Source: an uncultured Lachnospiraceae bacterium (GTDB lineage: Bacteria > Bacillota > Clostridia > Lachnospirales > Lachnospiraceae). Taken from it: 6,811 nucleotides of DNA. The position numbers were made by a program, and so were the translations under genes. Below the pieces are notes generated by a model. It searched no databases. It had not been told where the DNA came from and was given only the letters and a program-made list of their open reading frames with translations. Of the stretch, positions 1-5,747 are shown one piece after another (within the stretch, counting starts at the first letter, position 1; the number at the start of each line of letters is the position of its first letter). The stretch is taken from contig URCR01000071.1 in the NCBI GenBank assembly GCA_900546325.1, forward strand, positions 1 through 6,811, given 5' to 3'.

Positions 1-10
1 TGTTATGCAA

Positions 11-59
11 TTAAGGTAATGGATAGCCTCTACTTTTCATTTTCAATCTTCTCCTCCTT
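11..59 (-). other. Strong Shine-Dalgarno-like sequence with only an 11-codon reading frame, 3' of the permease
   Basis: On the minus strand AAGGAGGAG (59-51) is followed six bases later by TTG (46-44) and further on by ATG (40-38) in the same frame. That frame ends at TAA (13-11) after 11 codons (MKMKSRGYPLP). The other two frames stop sooner. It may be a tiny peptide, the relic of a downstream gene, or simply a purine-rich tail. No terminator is visible in bases 1-78. Confidence 0.2.
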
Positions 60-78
60 TTTCTTTTCCCATTCTCTT

Positions 79-1314
79 TTACAATTGTCTCAGCGCATCG
101 ATCGGGCTCATCTTCGCCGCCTTTCTCGCCGGATAGATTCCGAATACGATTCCGACTCCACATGAAAAGCAGGTTGTTAAAATGATCGCCGTCGGCGACA
201 GCCTCGCAGATAACCCGCCGATCTCCAGTACCGAGATCAGCCCGGACAGTCCTGCCCCGATCAGAATTCCGATCACCCCGCCGATTCCGGAAATGATCGC
301 AGACTCACACAAGAACTGTACGATGATCGATGATGTCTTTGCCCCCAGCGCCTTGCGGATTCCAATCTCTCTTGTCCGTTCTGTCACGGATACAAGCATG
401 ATATTCATGACACCAATTCCTCCTACGACAAGGGAAATTCCTGCTACAAATGCCACAAATGCTGTTACCATGTCAAGCACGCTTCCCATCGCCTCCGCCA
501 TGTTCATCTCCTGCTGTTTGACGAAGAGATCATCTCCCTCTCCCAGATGCCTTGCAGACAGTGTCTGGATTGCAGACTTTGTGGCTGCGTTTGCCTGATC
601 GCCTCCATTTAGGTAAATCGTCAGACTTGAGAAGTCCTCAACCTGACTTCCCCAATTTTCCGCTGCAGTATATGGCATCTCGAGGAACACCGGCATTTCC
701 ATTCCGAACATCTTCATCGCCTCATCGTTTGCTTTCATCATCTCCTCGTCGGAATCCCGGACCCCGACAATCTGAATCGTCTGAAGCACGCCTTCAATCG
801 TTGCCTCCAACTCCATTCCGATGACATCCGGTGTCCCAAAGAGATACAAGGCACTCGCCTTATCAATGACGCAGACAGAATCTGCATTGAGCACATTGTC
901 TTCGGTAAAATAGTTTCCCCGGATAATCGAGGTCTGAAGTGGATTCTTCTCCTCATCCGGCATCGTCAGCGTGATAGAAGCGTCAAACTCTCCCTTTCTT
1001 GTCGTGACTGTCCCCATGGTTGCACCGGAAGATACTACTCCAACCGCCTTGTTACCTAGATTGTCTTTGACTGCTTTCAGATCATCCCATGTAATAATGT
1101 TCGTGTAACTTGTGGCATCCTTGTTGACGATCACAGAGACACTCTTTGTCTCATCGGTCGCCATCACGTCTGCCTTCAGACCACTTCCGATCGACACGAT
1201 TGTGATCACAGAAGAAATTCCGATGATGATTCCGAGCATAGTGAGGAAAGAACGCCCTTTGTTGGACTTGATACTGTACAATGCCATCTTGATGTACTCC
1301 AATAATTGTGCCAT
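79..1314 (-). CDS. MacB/FtsX-type ABC transporter permease
   Basis: This 411-residue protein is the membrane permease of a three-part ABC exporter. The layout is typical of the MacB family. A short cytoplasmic N-terminus with the family-like stretch SIKSNKGRSFLTMLGIIIG leads into one membrane segment (about residues 22-45). A large extracytoplasmic MacB_PCD-like domain follows (about 46-275), then three C-terminal membrane segments (about 281-305, 330-360, 373-395). The FtsX-domain hallmarks are GVMNIMLVSVTERTREIGIR (301-320), followed by KALGA, and the C-terminal GIYPARKAAKMSPIDALR. Length is close to the usual 400 or so residues for a permease without a fused ATPase. The ATG start has AAGGAAGG at 1321-1328, six bases upstream, and the gene begins 15 bases after the adaptor gene. 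Family knowledge suggests export or extraction of a peptide, lipid or drug driven by the ATPase at 3012-3719; the substrate is unknown. YknZ-like is the nearest named comparison. Confidence 0.93.
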   Translation of the reverse strand: MAQLLEYIKMALYSIKSNKGRSFLTMLGIIIGISSVITIVSIGSGLKADVMATDETKSVSVIVNKDATSYTNIITWDDLKAVKDNLGNKAVGVVSSGATMGTVTTRKGEFDASITLTMPDEEKNPLQTSIIRGNYFTEDNVLNADSVCVIDKASALYLFGTPDVIGMELEATIEGVLQTIQIVGVRDSDEEMMKANDEAMKMFGMEMPVFLEMPYTAAENWGSQVEDFSSLTIYLNGGDQANAATKSAIQTLSARHLGEGDDLFVKQQEMNMAEAMGSVLDMVTAFVAFVAGISLVVGGIGVMNIMLVSVTERTREIGIRKALGAKTSSIIVQFLCESAIISGIGGVIGILIGAGLSGLISVLEIGGLSARLSPTAIILTTCFSCGVGIVFGIYPARKAAKMSPIDALRQL

Positions 1315-1329
1315 CGCGTACCTTCCTTT

Positions 1330-3015
1330 CTATTTTTCTTCTGAATTCACCACAGTTGTCTTTGTCACTTTCATACCTTCTTCTACTGCGCCGAATGTAT
1401 CTGAGACAACCTGGTCGCCTTCTTCCAGACCGGACTTGATCTCCACTTTGCTGTTAGATGTAATTCCAAGTTCCACCGCTTTTTTCTTCACAACACCATT
1501 TTGTACTACATAGACGAAATCTCCTTCGGTCGAAGTATTTACATTCTCATTCGGAAGGTAAAGGACATCCTTTTCTTCTGCCACTGTCATTGTCAGCTTT
1601 GCCGCAACTCCGATATAGATGTTCTCATCTGGATTCTGAATCTTCACATTTGCGCCGATCACCGGATTTCCTTTTGCATTTGGAACTGCAATCTTGTCAA
1701 TGGACTCTACCACTCCATCATATTTATATTTTCCGATTTTTACAACTGCCTTGCTTCCAACTTCCACTTTGTCAAAATCGCTTGCAGGAATCTCCAGTTT
1801 CACATTGACATCCTGATTGCTCACAAGTGTGAATAGCTCTCCTCCTGCGACAGCTGTACCGCCCTCCACCGTCTTTACATCGGAGATCACACCGTCAAAA
1901 TCTGCCTTGATCCCATCTCTTGCCTTTGCCATCAGTTCCTCGGAGCTGAGCACCGCAAGTTCTGCCAGATTCTCGGAAATCTCCATGTTATTGATCTGGC
2001 CGGATGTCAGGCTCGTATCCGGTACACTCGTACTTGGCTGCTCTACAGAAATACTCGCCCGAAGCTGTTCTGCCTGTGCCTGCAATGCCTGCACTTCCTG
2101 TTGTGCCTGCGCATATGCCTGCTGGCTTCCCGTCTGCATCTGTGAACTGATCTGGGCGATCTGGGCATCAAGTGTTGTATTTGCTCCTTCTTTCTCTGAA
2201 ATTTCTCTTGATTTCTCATCAATCTGTGCTTCCAGTGCCGCCTTCTCTTCTTCACTGAGATTTCCATCATTGATCTGTGTGCGGAGTGCATCTACCTCTC
2301 CGTACAGTGCAGAAATTCTGTCTACATTCGCATTCTTCTGTGCATTCCATTCATCTAACTGCGGCTGAAGAGCCTGATTCGCTGCAATTTCATTTTGTGC
2401 ATTCTGCTCCAGAGCCGCCATCTGCTGTGATTTCGCAGAAATCTGAGATTCTACACTGGCAATCTGCTGTTCCACCTGCGCCCGTGCTGCATCCGATGCT
2501 GCCTGAGCATCCGCCGCTGCTTTTGCCGCCTCCGAGGCGCTCCTGTCTGCCTGCTCTCTTGTACTCTGATTTGTATTGACTGCAGACTGAAGATCCAGCT
2601 GGGCTTTCTCATTATTTTTTTCCAAGTCTGAAGTATCAAATGTCACAAGCGTATCTCCCGCCTTTACCGACTGTCCGACCTTTGCATGAAGCTGACTGAC
2701 CGGCGCGTTGACCGGGGAGTAAAATACCTTTTTCTTCTCACTGTCCACGGTACCGGACACATTGTAAATCTCCTTGACATCACCGCGGGCTACTTCCACA
2801 ACTTCCACTGTTCCGCCTGTCTTCTGCTCCTTGGAAGTAAACTGGGAAACGACCACTGCAACTACGACAACTCCTCCAATGATCGGAACGATCACCCAGT
2901 TCGGAAGTTTCTTCTTTTTCTTCAGAACATCCGGAGTTTCTTTGCTTCCTTCCTGCTCCTCCGACAGATCGATCATATCTGTCTCCTCATAAATCTCTTT
3001 GTCTTTCTTTCTCAC
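1330..3015 (-). CDS. HlyD/MacA-like membrane-fusion (adaptor) protein of ABC exporter
   Basis: This 561-residue adaptor has a charged cytoplasmic tail of about 39 residues ending in a lysine run (KKKKK). One membrane anchor follows (WVIVPIIGGVVVVAVVVSQF, 40-59); there is no lipobox or cleavable signal. Next come the first half of a lipoyl/barrel-sandwich domain (about 96-130), a long Ala/Gln/Glu-rich coiled coil (about 131-325), the second lipoyl half (about 366-400, with DGVISDVKTVEGG), a beta-barrel (about 400-475), and a membrane-proximal domain (about 480-555). The start is GTG, overlapping the ATPase stop as GTGA, with AAGGAG at 3023-3028 seven bases upstream; this indicates translational coupling. 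The stop is TAG. The protein is longer than MacA-type adaptors (under 400 residues), and most of the excess is in the coiled coil. In a Gram-positive host it would sit outside the membrane with no outer-membrane channel to dock to, as proposed for YknX. Its partners are the neighbouring ATPase and permease. Confidence 0.9.
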   Translation of the reverse strand: MRKKDKEIYEETDMIDLSEEQEGSKETPDVLKKKKKLPNWVIVPIIGGVVVVAVVVSQFTSKEQKTGGTVEVVEVARGDVKEIYNVSGTVDSEKKKVFYSPVNAPVSQLHAKVGQSVKAGDTLVTFDTSDLEKNNEKAQLDLQSAVNTNQSTREQADRSASEAAKAAADAQAASDAARAQVEQQIASVESQISAKSQQMAALEQNAQNEIAANQALQPQLDEWNAQKNANVDRISALYGEVDALRTQINDGNLSEEEKAALEAQIDEKSREISEKEGANTTLDAQIAQISSQMQTGSQQAYAQAQQEVQALQAQAEQLRASISVEQPSTSVPDTSLTSGQINNMEISENLAELAVLSSEELMAKARDGIKADFDGVISDVKTVEGGTAVAGGELFTLVSNQDVNVKLEIPASDFDKVEVGSKAVVKIGKYKYDGVVESIDKIAVPNAKGNPVIGANVKIQNPDENIYIGVAAKLTMTVAEEKDVLYLPNENVNTSTEGDFVYVVQNGVVKKKAVELGITSNSKVEIKSGLEEGDQVVSDTFGAVEEGMKVTKTTVVNSEEK

Positions 3016-3719
3016 GACTGTTCTCCTTGCTTCTCTTCATTTAAATAATCCTGTTCAATTTTTCCATCTCGTATGTAGATTACCCGCTTCACCTGCTCCG
3101 CGATCTCATTGTCATGCGTGATGATGATGACCGTTCTCCCGGATTTATGAAGCCCCTCCAAAATCTGCATAATCTCCTTTGTCGACCGGGAATCCAGATT
3201 TCCGGTAGGCTCATCTGCCAGTATGACCGGGGGGCTTGCTGCGATCGCTCTCGCCACTGCGACACGCTGCTGCTGGCCTCCCGACATCTCCGACGGTTTG
3301 TGCGTCATCCGCTTCTCCAGACCGACTTTGATCAGCGCCTTCTTTGCCGCAGCCCTTCTCGTCTTTCTGTCAATTCCGCGGTAGATCAACGGCAGTTCCA
3401 CATTGCCGATGGCATCCAGATTGGCGATCAGGTTAAATCCCTGGAAGATAAATCCAATCTCTTTATTTCTCACATCTGACAGCTCATTGTCTGTCATTCT
3501 GGAGACATCCTTCCCGTGCAGGAAATAGCTTCCCGAAGTCGGCGTATCCAGACAGCCGATCATATTCATCAGTGTCGATTTTCCGGAACCGGAATGACCG
3601 ATGATCGCGACAAACTCTCCCTCACTGATCTTCAGGCTGACGCCATCGAGCGCCCGCACCTCATTCTCACCCGGATTGTATATCTTATGCATATCTTTGA
3701 TCGATATCAATGGTTCCAC
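3012..3719 (-). CDS. MacB/LolD-type ABC transporter ATP-binding protein
   Basis: This cytoplasmic ATPase of 235 residues powers the exporter encoded downstream. All nucleotide-binding motifs are intact: Walker A GHSGSGKS (41-48), Q-loop glutamine 93 in FIFQGFNL, signature MSGGQ (145-149), Walker B VILADE (165-170), D-loop NLD (174-176) and H-loop histidine 202. GEFVAIIGHSGSGKSTLMN and the GCLDTPTSG that follows are characteristic of the LolD/MacB/FtsE branch. I place the start at GTG 3717-3719 because GGGGGTGA (3724-3731) lies just upstream and pairs with the anti-Shine-Dalgarno sequence with one G-U wobble. Conserved homology also begins a few residues later, at LISIKDMHKIY. A longer reading frame opening with TTG at 3785 is rejected because it would begin at the transcription start. 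It is the first gene of the operon and overlaps the adaptor gene by 4 bases. The function is secure at family level; the substrate is not known. Confidence 0.94.
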   Translation of the reverse strand: MEPLISIKDMHKIYNPGENEVRALDGVSLKISEGEFVAIIGHSGSGKSTLMNMIGCLDTPTSGSYFLHGKDVSRMTDNELSDVRNKEIGFIFQGFNLIANLDAIGNVELPLIYRGIDRKTRRAAAKKALIKVGLEKRMTHKPSEMSGGQQQRVAVARAIAASPPVILADEPTGNLDSRSTKEIMQILEGLHKSGRTVIIITHDNEIAEQVKRVIYIRDGKIEQDYLNEEKQGEQS

Positions 3720-3723
3720 TTTG

Positions 3724-3731
3724 TCACCCCC
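3724..3731 (-). promoter_or_regulatory. Ribosome binding site deciding the ABC ATPase start
   Basis: Read on the minus strand this is GGGGGTGA, an eight-base match to the anti-Shine-Dalgarno sequence with one G-U wobble. The G-run ends seven bases before GTG 3719-3717. It supports the shorter GTG start over the upstream TTG at 3785. Confidence 0.75.
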
Positions 3732-3763
3732 ATGCTGCTTTTCTATCCTATCTGAGTGTCCTT

Positions 3764-3785
3764 TTGTATTACTCAAATAATACAA
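3764..3785. promoter_or_regulatory. Perfect inverted repeat at the ABC operon transcription start (candidate operator)
   Basis: TTGTATTA and TAATACAA form perfect 8-bp arms around a 6-base spacer. The repeat begins two bases downstream of the -10 hexamer at 3788-3793, so it covers the expected transcription start. The position and symmetry fit a dimeric repressor site. Alternatively it could form a hairpin at the 5' end of the mRNA. No regulator gene lies in the window, so the binding protein is unknown. Confidence 0.6.
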
Positions 3786-3787
3786 TT

Positions 3788-3815
3788 AGTATAGCACTTT
3801 TTTCCACAATTACAA
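3788..3815 (-). promoter_or_regulatory. Sigma-A promoter (extended -10) of the ABC exporter operon
   Basis: On the minus strand the -10 is TATACT (3788-3793), preceded by TGC, which gives an extended -10 (TGnTATACT). The -35 candidate is TTGTAA (3810-3815), matching TTGACA at four of six bases, with a 16-base spacer. Transcription would start near 3781, giving a leader of about 60 bases before the ATPase GTG. The promoter lies after the rplQ terminator, so the exporter is its own transcription unit. Confidence 0.72.
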
Positions 3816-3846
3816 TAACTTTTTTTACAATTTTTCCAATAATTTT
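3798..3846 (-). promoter_or_regulatory. Phased A-tracts upstream of and within the ABC promoter (UP-element-like or bent DNA)
   Basis: On the minus strand, A-tracts lie at 3843-3846, 3831-3835, 3820-3826 and 3798-3803. Their centres are about 11, 10 and 22 bases apart, close to one, one and two helical turns. Three of them lie directly upstream of the -35. Such phasing is expected to curve DNA and may contact the alpha subunit C-terminal domain. This is inferred from sequence only. Confidence 0.4.
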
Positions 3847-3905
3847 CATTACAGTACAGATAGCGGTTCAAAAAATATCTTCCCCGCTCCTGCAAGAAAG
3901 ACATC

Positions 3906-3932
3906 AAAAAAGAGATGAAAGAACGCATCTCT
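3906..3932 (-). terminator. Intrinsic terminator of the rpsK-rpsD-rpoA-rplQ operon
   Basis: On the minus strand AGAGATG (3932-3926) pairs with CATCTCT (3917-3911) across an 8-base loop and is followed at once by TTTTT (3910-3906). The stem is a modest 7 bp and about half A-T. It lies about 80 bases after the rplQ stop and before the next promoter, the expected place for the operon end. A second AGAGATG copy upstream (around 3944-3950) could compete for the same 3' arm. Confidence 0.65.
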
Positions 3933-3955
3933 GCTCTTCTTCCATCTCTCTGTAT

Positions 3956-3983
3956 CGATTGGTCTTATGACCTTCGCTTTTTT
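3956..3983 (+). terminator. Hairpin followed by T6 on the plus strand, inside the rplQ 3' UTR
   Basis: On the plus strand GGTC (3961-3964) pairs with GACC (3969-3972) across TTAT. CGA (3956-3958) pairs with TCG (3974-3976) outside a small internal loop, and T6 follows at 3978-3983. This has terminator form for plus-strand transcription, although no plus-strand gene is seen here. On the sense strand of the operon it is an A-run followed by a hairpin in the rplQ 3' UTR. It could block antisense transcripts from entering rplQ or serve as a 3'-end structure. Confidence 0.35.
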
Positions 3984-4011
3984 ATTTTATGCCCTGAAAT
4001 GATCCTGAACC

Positions 4012-4548
4012 TTATACTAACTCAAGGAGAACTTCCATCGCAGCATCACCTTTACGGAGACCGATCTTAACGATTCTTGTGTATCCACCTTTGCGATCTT
4101 CGTATTTTGGTGCGATCTCGCTGAATAATTTTTCAACTAAATCTACTTCTTTTGTATTTTTCTTTCTTCCAGCAGCTTTTTCCGGAACTTCTGTTACCGG
4201 GTAGAGAACTTTTAACATCTCTCTTCTTGCGTGAAGTCTTGAAGGCATATCTTTTTTGATTGTCTTTTCAACTTCATCGTAAACTGTAACTTTCTTTCCG
4301 TCTACAACTTCTTTCACTCTCTTGCCGTCTTTGTCTTTACGAGCAACTTTTGCTTTTACAGTTACTTCTTCGTAATTGTCTTTTTCTTTTACTGCTAAAG
4401 CGATAAGACCTTCTGCAACTTTGCGGATTTCTTTTGCTTTTGCTTCTGTTGTAACGATCTTACCATTGTGAAGTAATGCTGTTACCTGGTTTCTGATTAA
4501 TGCTTTTCTCTGGCTGCTTGTTCTGCCAAGTTTTCTATATTTTGCCAT
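4012..4548 (-). CDS. rplQ: 50S ribosomal protein L17 (long form with internal insertion)
   Basis: L17 is a component of the large ribosomal subunit near the peptide exit region. The N-terminus MAKYRKLGRTSSQRKALIRN and the C-terminal stretch GGYTRIVKIGLRKGDAAMEV are clear L17 signatures. The protein is 178 residues, against about 120 in Bacillus and 127 in E. coli. The excess is mostly one lysine-rich segment at about residues 55-103, between the AEGLIALAV helix and the conserved LHARR. It includes DKDGKRVKEVVDGKKVTVYD and looks like one or two beta-hairpins. A smaller extension lies near residues 117-136. I chose ATG 4546-4548 because GGAGGA lies 8 bases upstream and homology starts there. 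An in-frame GTG at 4578 is rejected: it sits inside the upstream stem-loop and adds ten unrelated residues. This is the last gene of the operon, following rpoA after a 108-base structured gap. The frame is intact and no frameshift is seen. Confidence 0.97.
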   Translation of the reverse strand: MAKYRKLGRTSSQRKALIRNQVTALLHNGKIVTTEAKAKEIRKVAEGLIALAVKEKDNYEEVTVKAKVARKDKDGKRVKEVVDGKKVTVYDEVEKTIKKDMPSRLHARREMLKVLYPVTEVPEKAAGRKKNTKEVDLVEKLFSEIAPKYEDRKGGYTRIVKIGLRKGDAAMEVLLELV

Positions 4549-4556
4549 TTCTAATT

Positions 4557-4562
4557 TCCTCC
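4557..4562 (-). promoter_or_regulatory. Ribosome binding site of rplQ
   Basis: GGAGGA on the minus strand, 8 bases before the ATG at 4548. It fixes the L17 start. It lies just beyond the 3' arm of the second tandem stem-loop, which ends at 4575, so that hairpin does not directly occlude it. Confidence 0.85.
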
Positions 4563-4574
4563 ATATTTCGGAAC

Positions 4575-4646
4575 ACACGGTTATGCACTTCGGGCTTATT
4601 AACCGGTGTCATCTAGTTATGCATCTTCGGGCTTACTAGCTAGATG
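4575..4646 (-). repeat. Two tandem homologous RNA stem-loops between rpoA and rplQ
   Basis: Read as RNA, the first copy (4646-4610) pairs CATCTAG with CTAGATG (perfect 7 bp). The second copy (4609-4575) pairs ACACCGGTT with AACCGTGT (8 bp with one bulged C). Both carry nearly the same loop: TAAGCCCGAAG, then TGCATAAC, with one extra A between them in copy one. The stems differ in sequence yet both pair, which suggests structure is kept while sequence drifts. In copy one the 5' arm GCATC (4647-4643) can also pair with GATGC in its own loop (4625-4621), giving an alternative fold. The matching alternative in copy two is only CAC/GTG. The element fills most of the gap and ends 12 bases before the rplQ ribosome binding site. 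Its function is unknown; candidates are a protein-binding site, an RNA-processing site or an expression-balancing leader for L17. Confidence 0.6.
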
Positions 4647-4656
4647 CTGTTATCAT

Positions 4657-5616
4657 TTACTCTTCTCCCGGGCTTAATTCTAATCCAAGTTCTTTCAATT
4701 TTGCAAGAACTTCCTCTAATGATTTCCGTCCGAGGTTACGAACTTTCATCATATCTTCCGGAGTTCTGTTTGTCAGTTCTTCCACTGTGTTGATACCGGC
4801 TCTCTTTAAGCAGTTGTAAGAACGAACGGAAAGTTCTAATTCATCAATGCTCATCTCTAATACTTTTTCTTTTTCATCGTCTTCTTTTTCGATCATAACT
4901 TCTGCAGCCTGAGCTACTTCAGAAAGGTCGATGAATAATTTCAAGTGTTCGTTGAGAACCTTGGCAGCAAGGCTGACTGCCTCATCCGGAAGTAATGTTC
5001 CATTTGTGTATACATCCAGTGTCAGTTTATCGTAGTCTGTGATCTGTCCGACACGAGTGTTCTCTACTGTCAGATTTACACGTTCTACCGGTGTGTAGAT
5101 AGAGTCAATCGGAATCACGCCGATCGGCAGTTCTTCGTTCTTGTTCTTATCTGCACTGATATAACCTCTGCCTTTTGTGATAGTAAGTTCCATGTAAAGT
5201 TTGCTGTCTGCACCGCCATTTAAGGTAGCGATCACTGCATCCGGATTCATGATCTCGATATCTGGATCCACCTGAATATCAGCAGCAGTCACGACACCTT
5301 CGCCCTCGAACTCGATATAAGCAGTCTTTGGCTCATCTGTCTCGGAACTGTTCTTGATTGCCAGTGATTTCAGATTCATGATGATCTCTGTCACGTCTTC
5401 CTTCACGCCCGGAATTGAACTGAACTCATGTAACACACCGTCAATCTTTACGTGGCTGATCGCAGCTCCCGGTAAAGAAGAAAGCATGATTCTTCTCAGA
5501 GAGTTACCAAGTGTTGTTCCATAACCTCTTTCCAAAGGTTCTACAACAAATCTGCCATATTTCTTATCTTCTGAAATCTCAGTAATTTCAATATTTGGTT
5601 TATTAAAATCAAACAC
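4657..5616 (-). CDS. rpoA: DNA-directed RNA polymerase alpha subunit
   Basis: The alpha subunit dimerises to nucleate RNA polymerase assembly and contacts UP elements and activators. The 319-residue protein is full length. The N-terminal domain carries the conserved LERGYGTTLGNSLRRIMLSS (28-47) dimerisation and beta/beta'-contact region. An acidic linker (EKEDDEKEK, 243-251) precedes the C-terminal domain (about 252-319). The DNA-contact residues known from E. coli are all present at the same numbers: R265, N268, C269, G296, K298 and S299, within VRSYNCLKRAGI and NLGRKSLEEV. The start codon is GTG (5614-5616), with AAGGAGGG at 5625-5632 eight bases upstream. That Shine-Dalgarno sequence is also the 3' arm of a small hairpin. 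The gene is separated from rpsD by an unusually long 280-base spacer and from rplQ by 108 bases. Confidence 0.98.
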   Translation of the reverse strand: MFDFNKPNIEITEISEDKKYGRFVVEPLERGYGTTLGNSLRRIMLSSLPGAAISHVKIDGVLHEFSSIPGVKEDVTEIIMNLKSLAIKNSSETDEPKTAYIEFEGEGVVTAADIQVDPDIEIMNPDAVIATLNGGADSKLYMELTITKGRGYISADKNKNEELPIGVIPIDSIYTPVERVNLTVENTRVGQITDYDKLTLDVYTNGTLLPDEAVSLAAKVLNEHLKLFIDLSEVAQAAEVMIEKEDDEKEKVLEMSIDELELSVRSYNCLKRAGINTVEELTNRTPEDMMKVRNLGRKSLEEVLAKLKELGLELSPGEE

Positions 5617-5624
5617 TATAAAGT

Positions 5625-5655
5625 CCCTCCTTCTGGGCTATTAAACTATTGAGGG
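5625..5655 (-). promoter_or_regulatory. Hairpin covering the rpoA Shine-Dalgarno sequence
   Basis: In the transcript CCCUC (5655-5651) can pair with GAGGG (5629-5625), which is the core of the rpoA ribosome binding site AAGGAGGG. The loop is 21 bases. A 5-bp G-C-rich stem could lower rpoA initiation or be opened by a protein or a translating ribosome. The loop stretch GTTTAATAGCCCAGAAG resembles the loop of the tandem elements before rplQ (GTTAATAAGCCCGAAG). Confidence 0.4.
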
Positions 5656-5747
5656 TAACTACACTCCAAATAAACTTCCCACAACCTATCCATACGCCGT
5701 ACACATTTCCACACGATACTCCGCCTGAACCCGCATCCGGCAAATAT

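Noticed and set aside
182..598. Plus-strand reading frames of 70-183 codons across the exporter genes
   Set aside because: They lie antisense to well-identified genes, have no recognisable protein features and reflect codon bias of the real strand.
2040..2625. Tandem DNA repeat in the adaptor coiled-coil region
   Set aside because: The repetition is of amino-acid composition (Ala/Gln heptads). No exact nucleotide repeat unit was found.
79..3719. Exporter operon as horizontally acquired because it looks more GC-rich than the ribosomal genes
   Set aside because: Highly expressed ribosomal genes have their own codon bias, and no mobile-element boundary, repeat or tRNA is visible. The contrast alone is not evidence of transfer.
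3720..3785. 22-residue N-terminal extension of the ABC ATPase from TTG 3785
   Set aside because: It would begin at or before the expected transcription start, inside the inverted repeat, and has no ribosome binding site. GTG 3719 has one.
4549..4578. Ten-residue N-terminal extension of L17 from a GTG at 4578
   Set aside because: The extension is not L17-like and the GTG lies within the upstream stem-loop. A good Shine-Dalgarno sequence sits 8 bases before ATG 4548.
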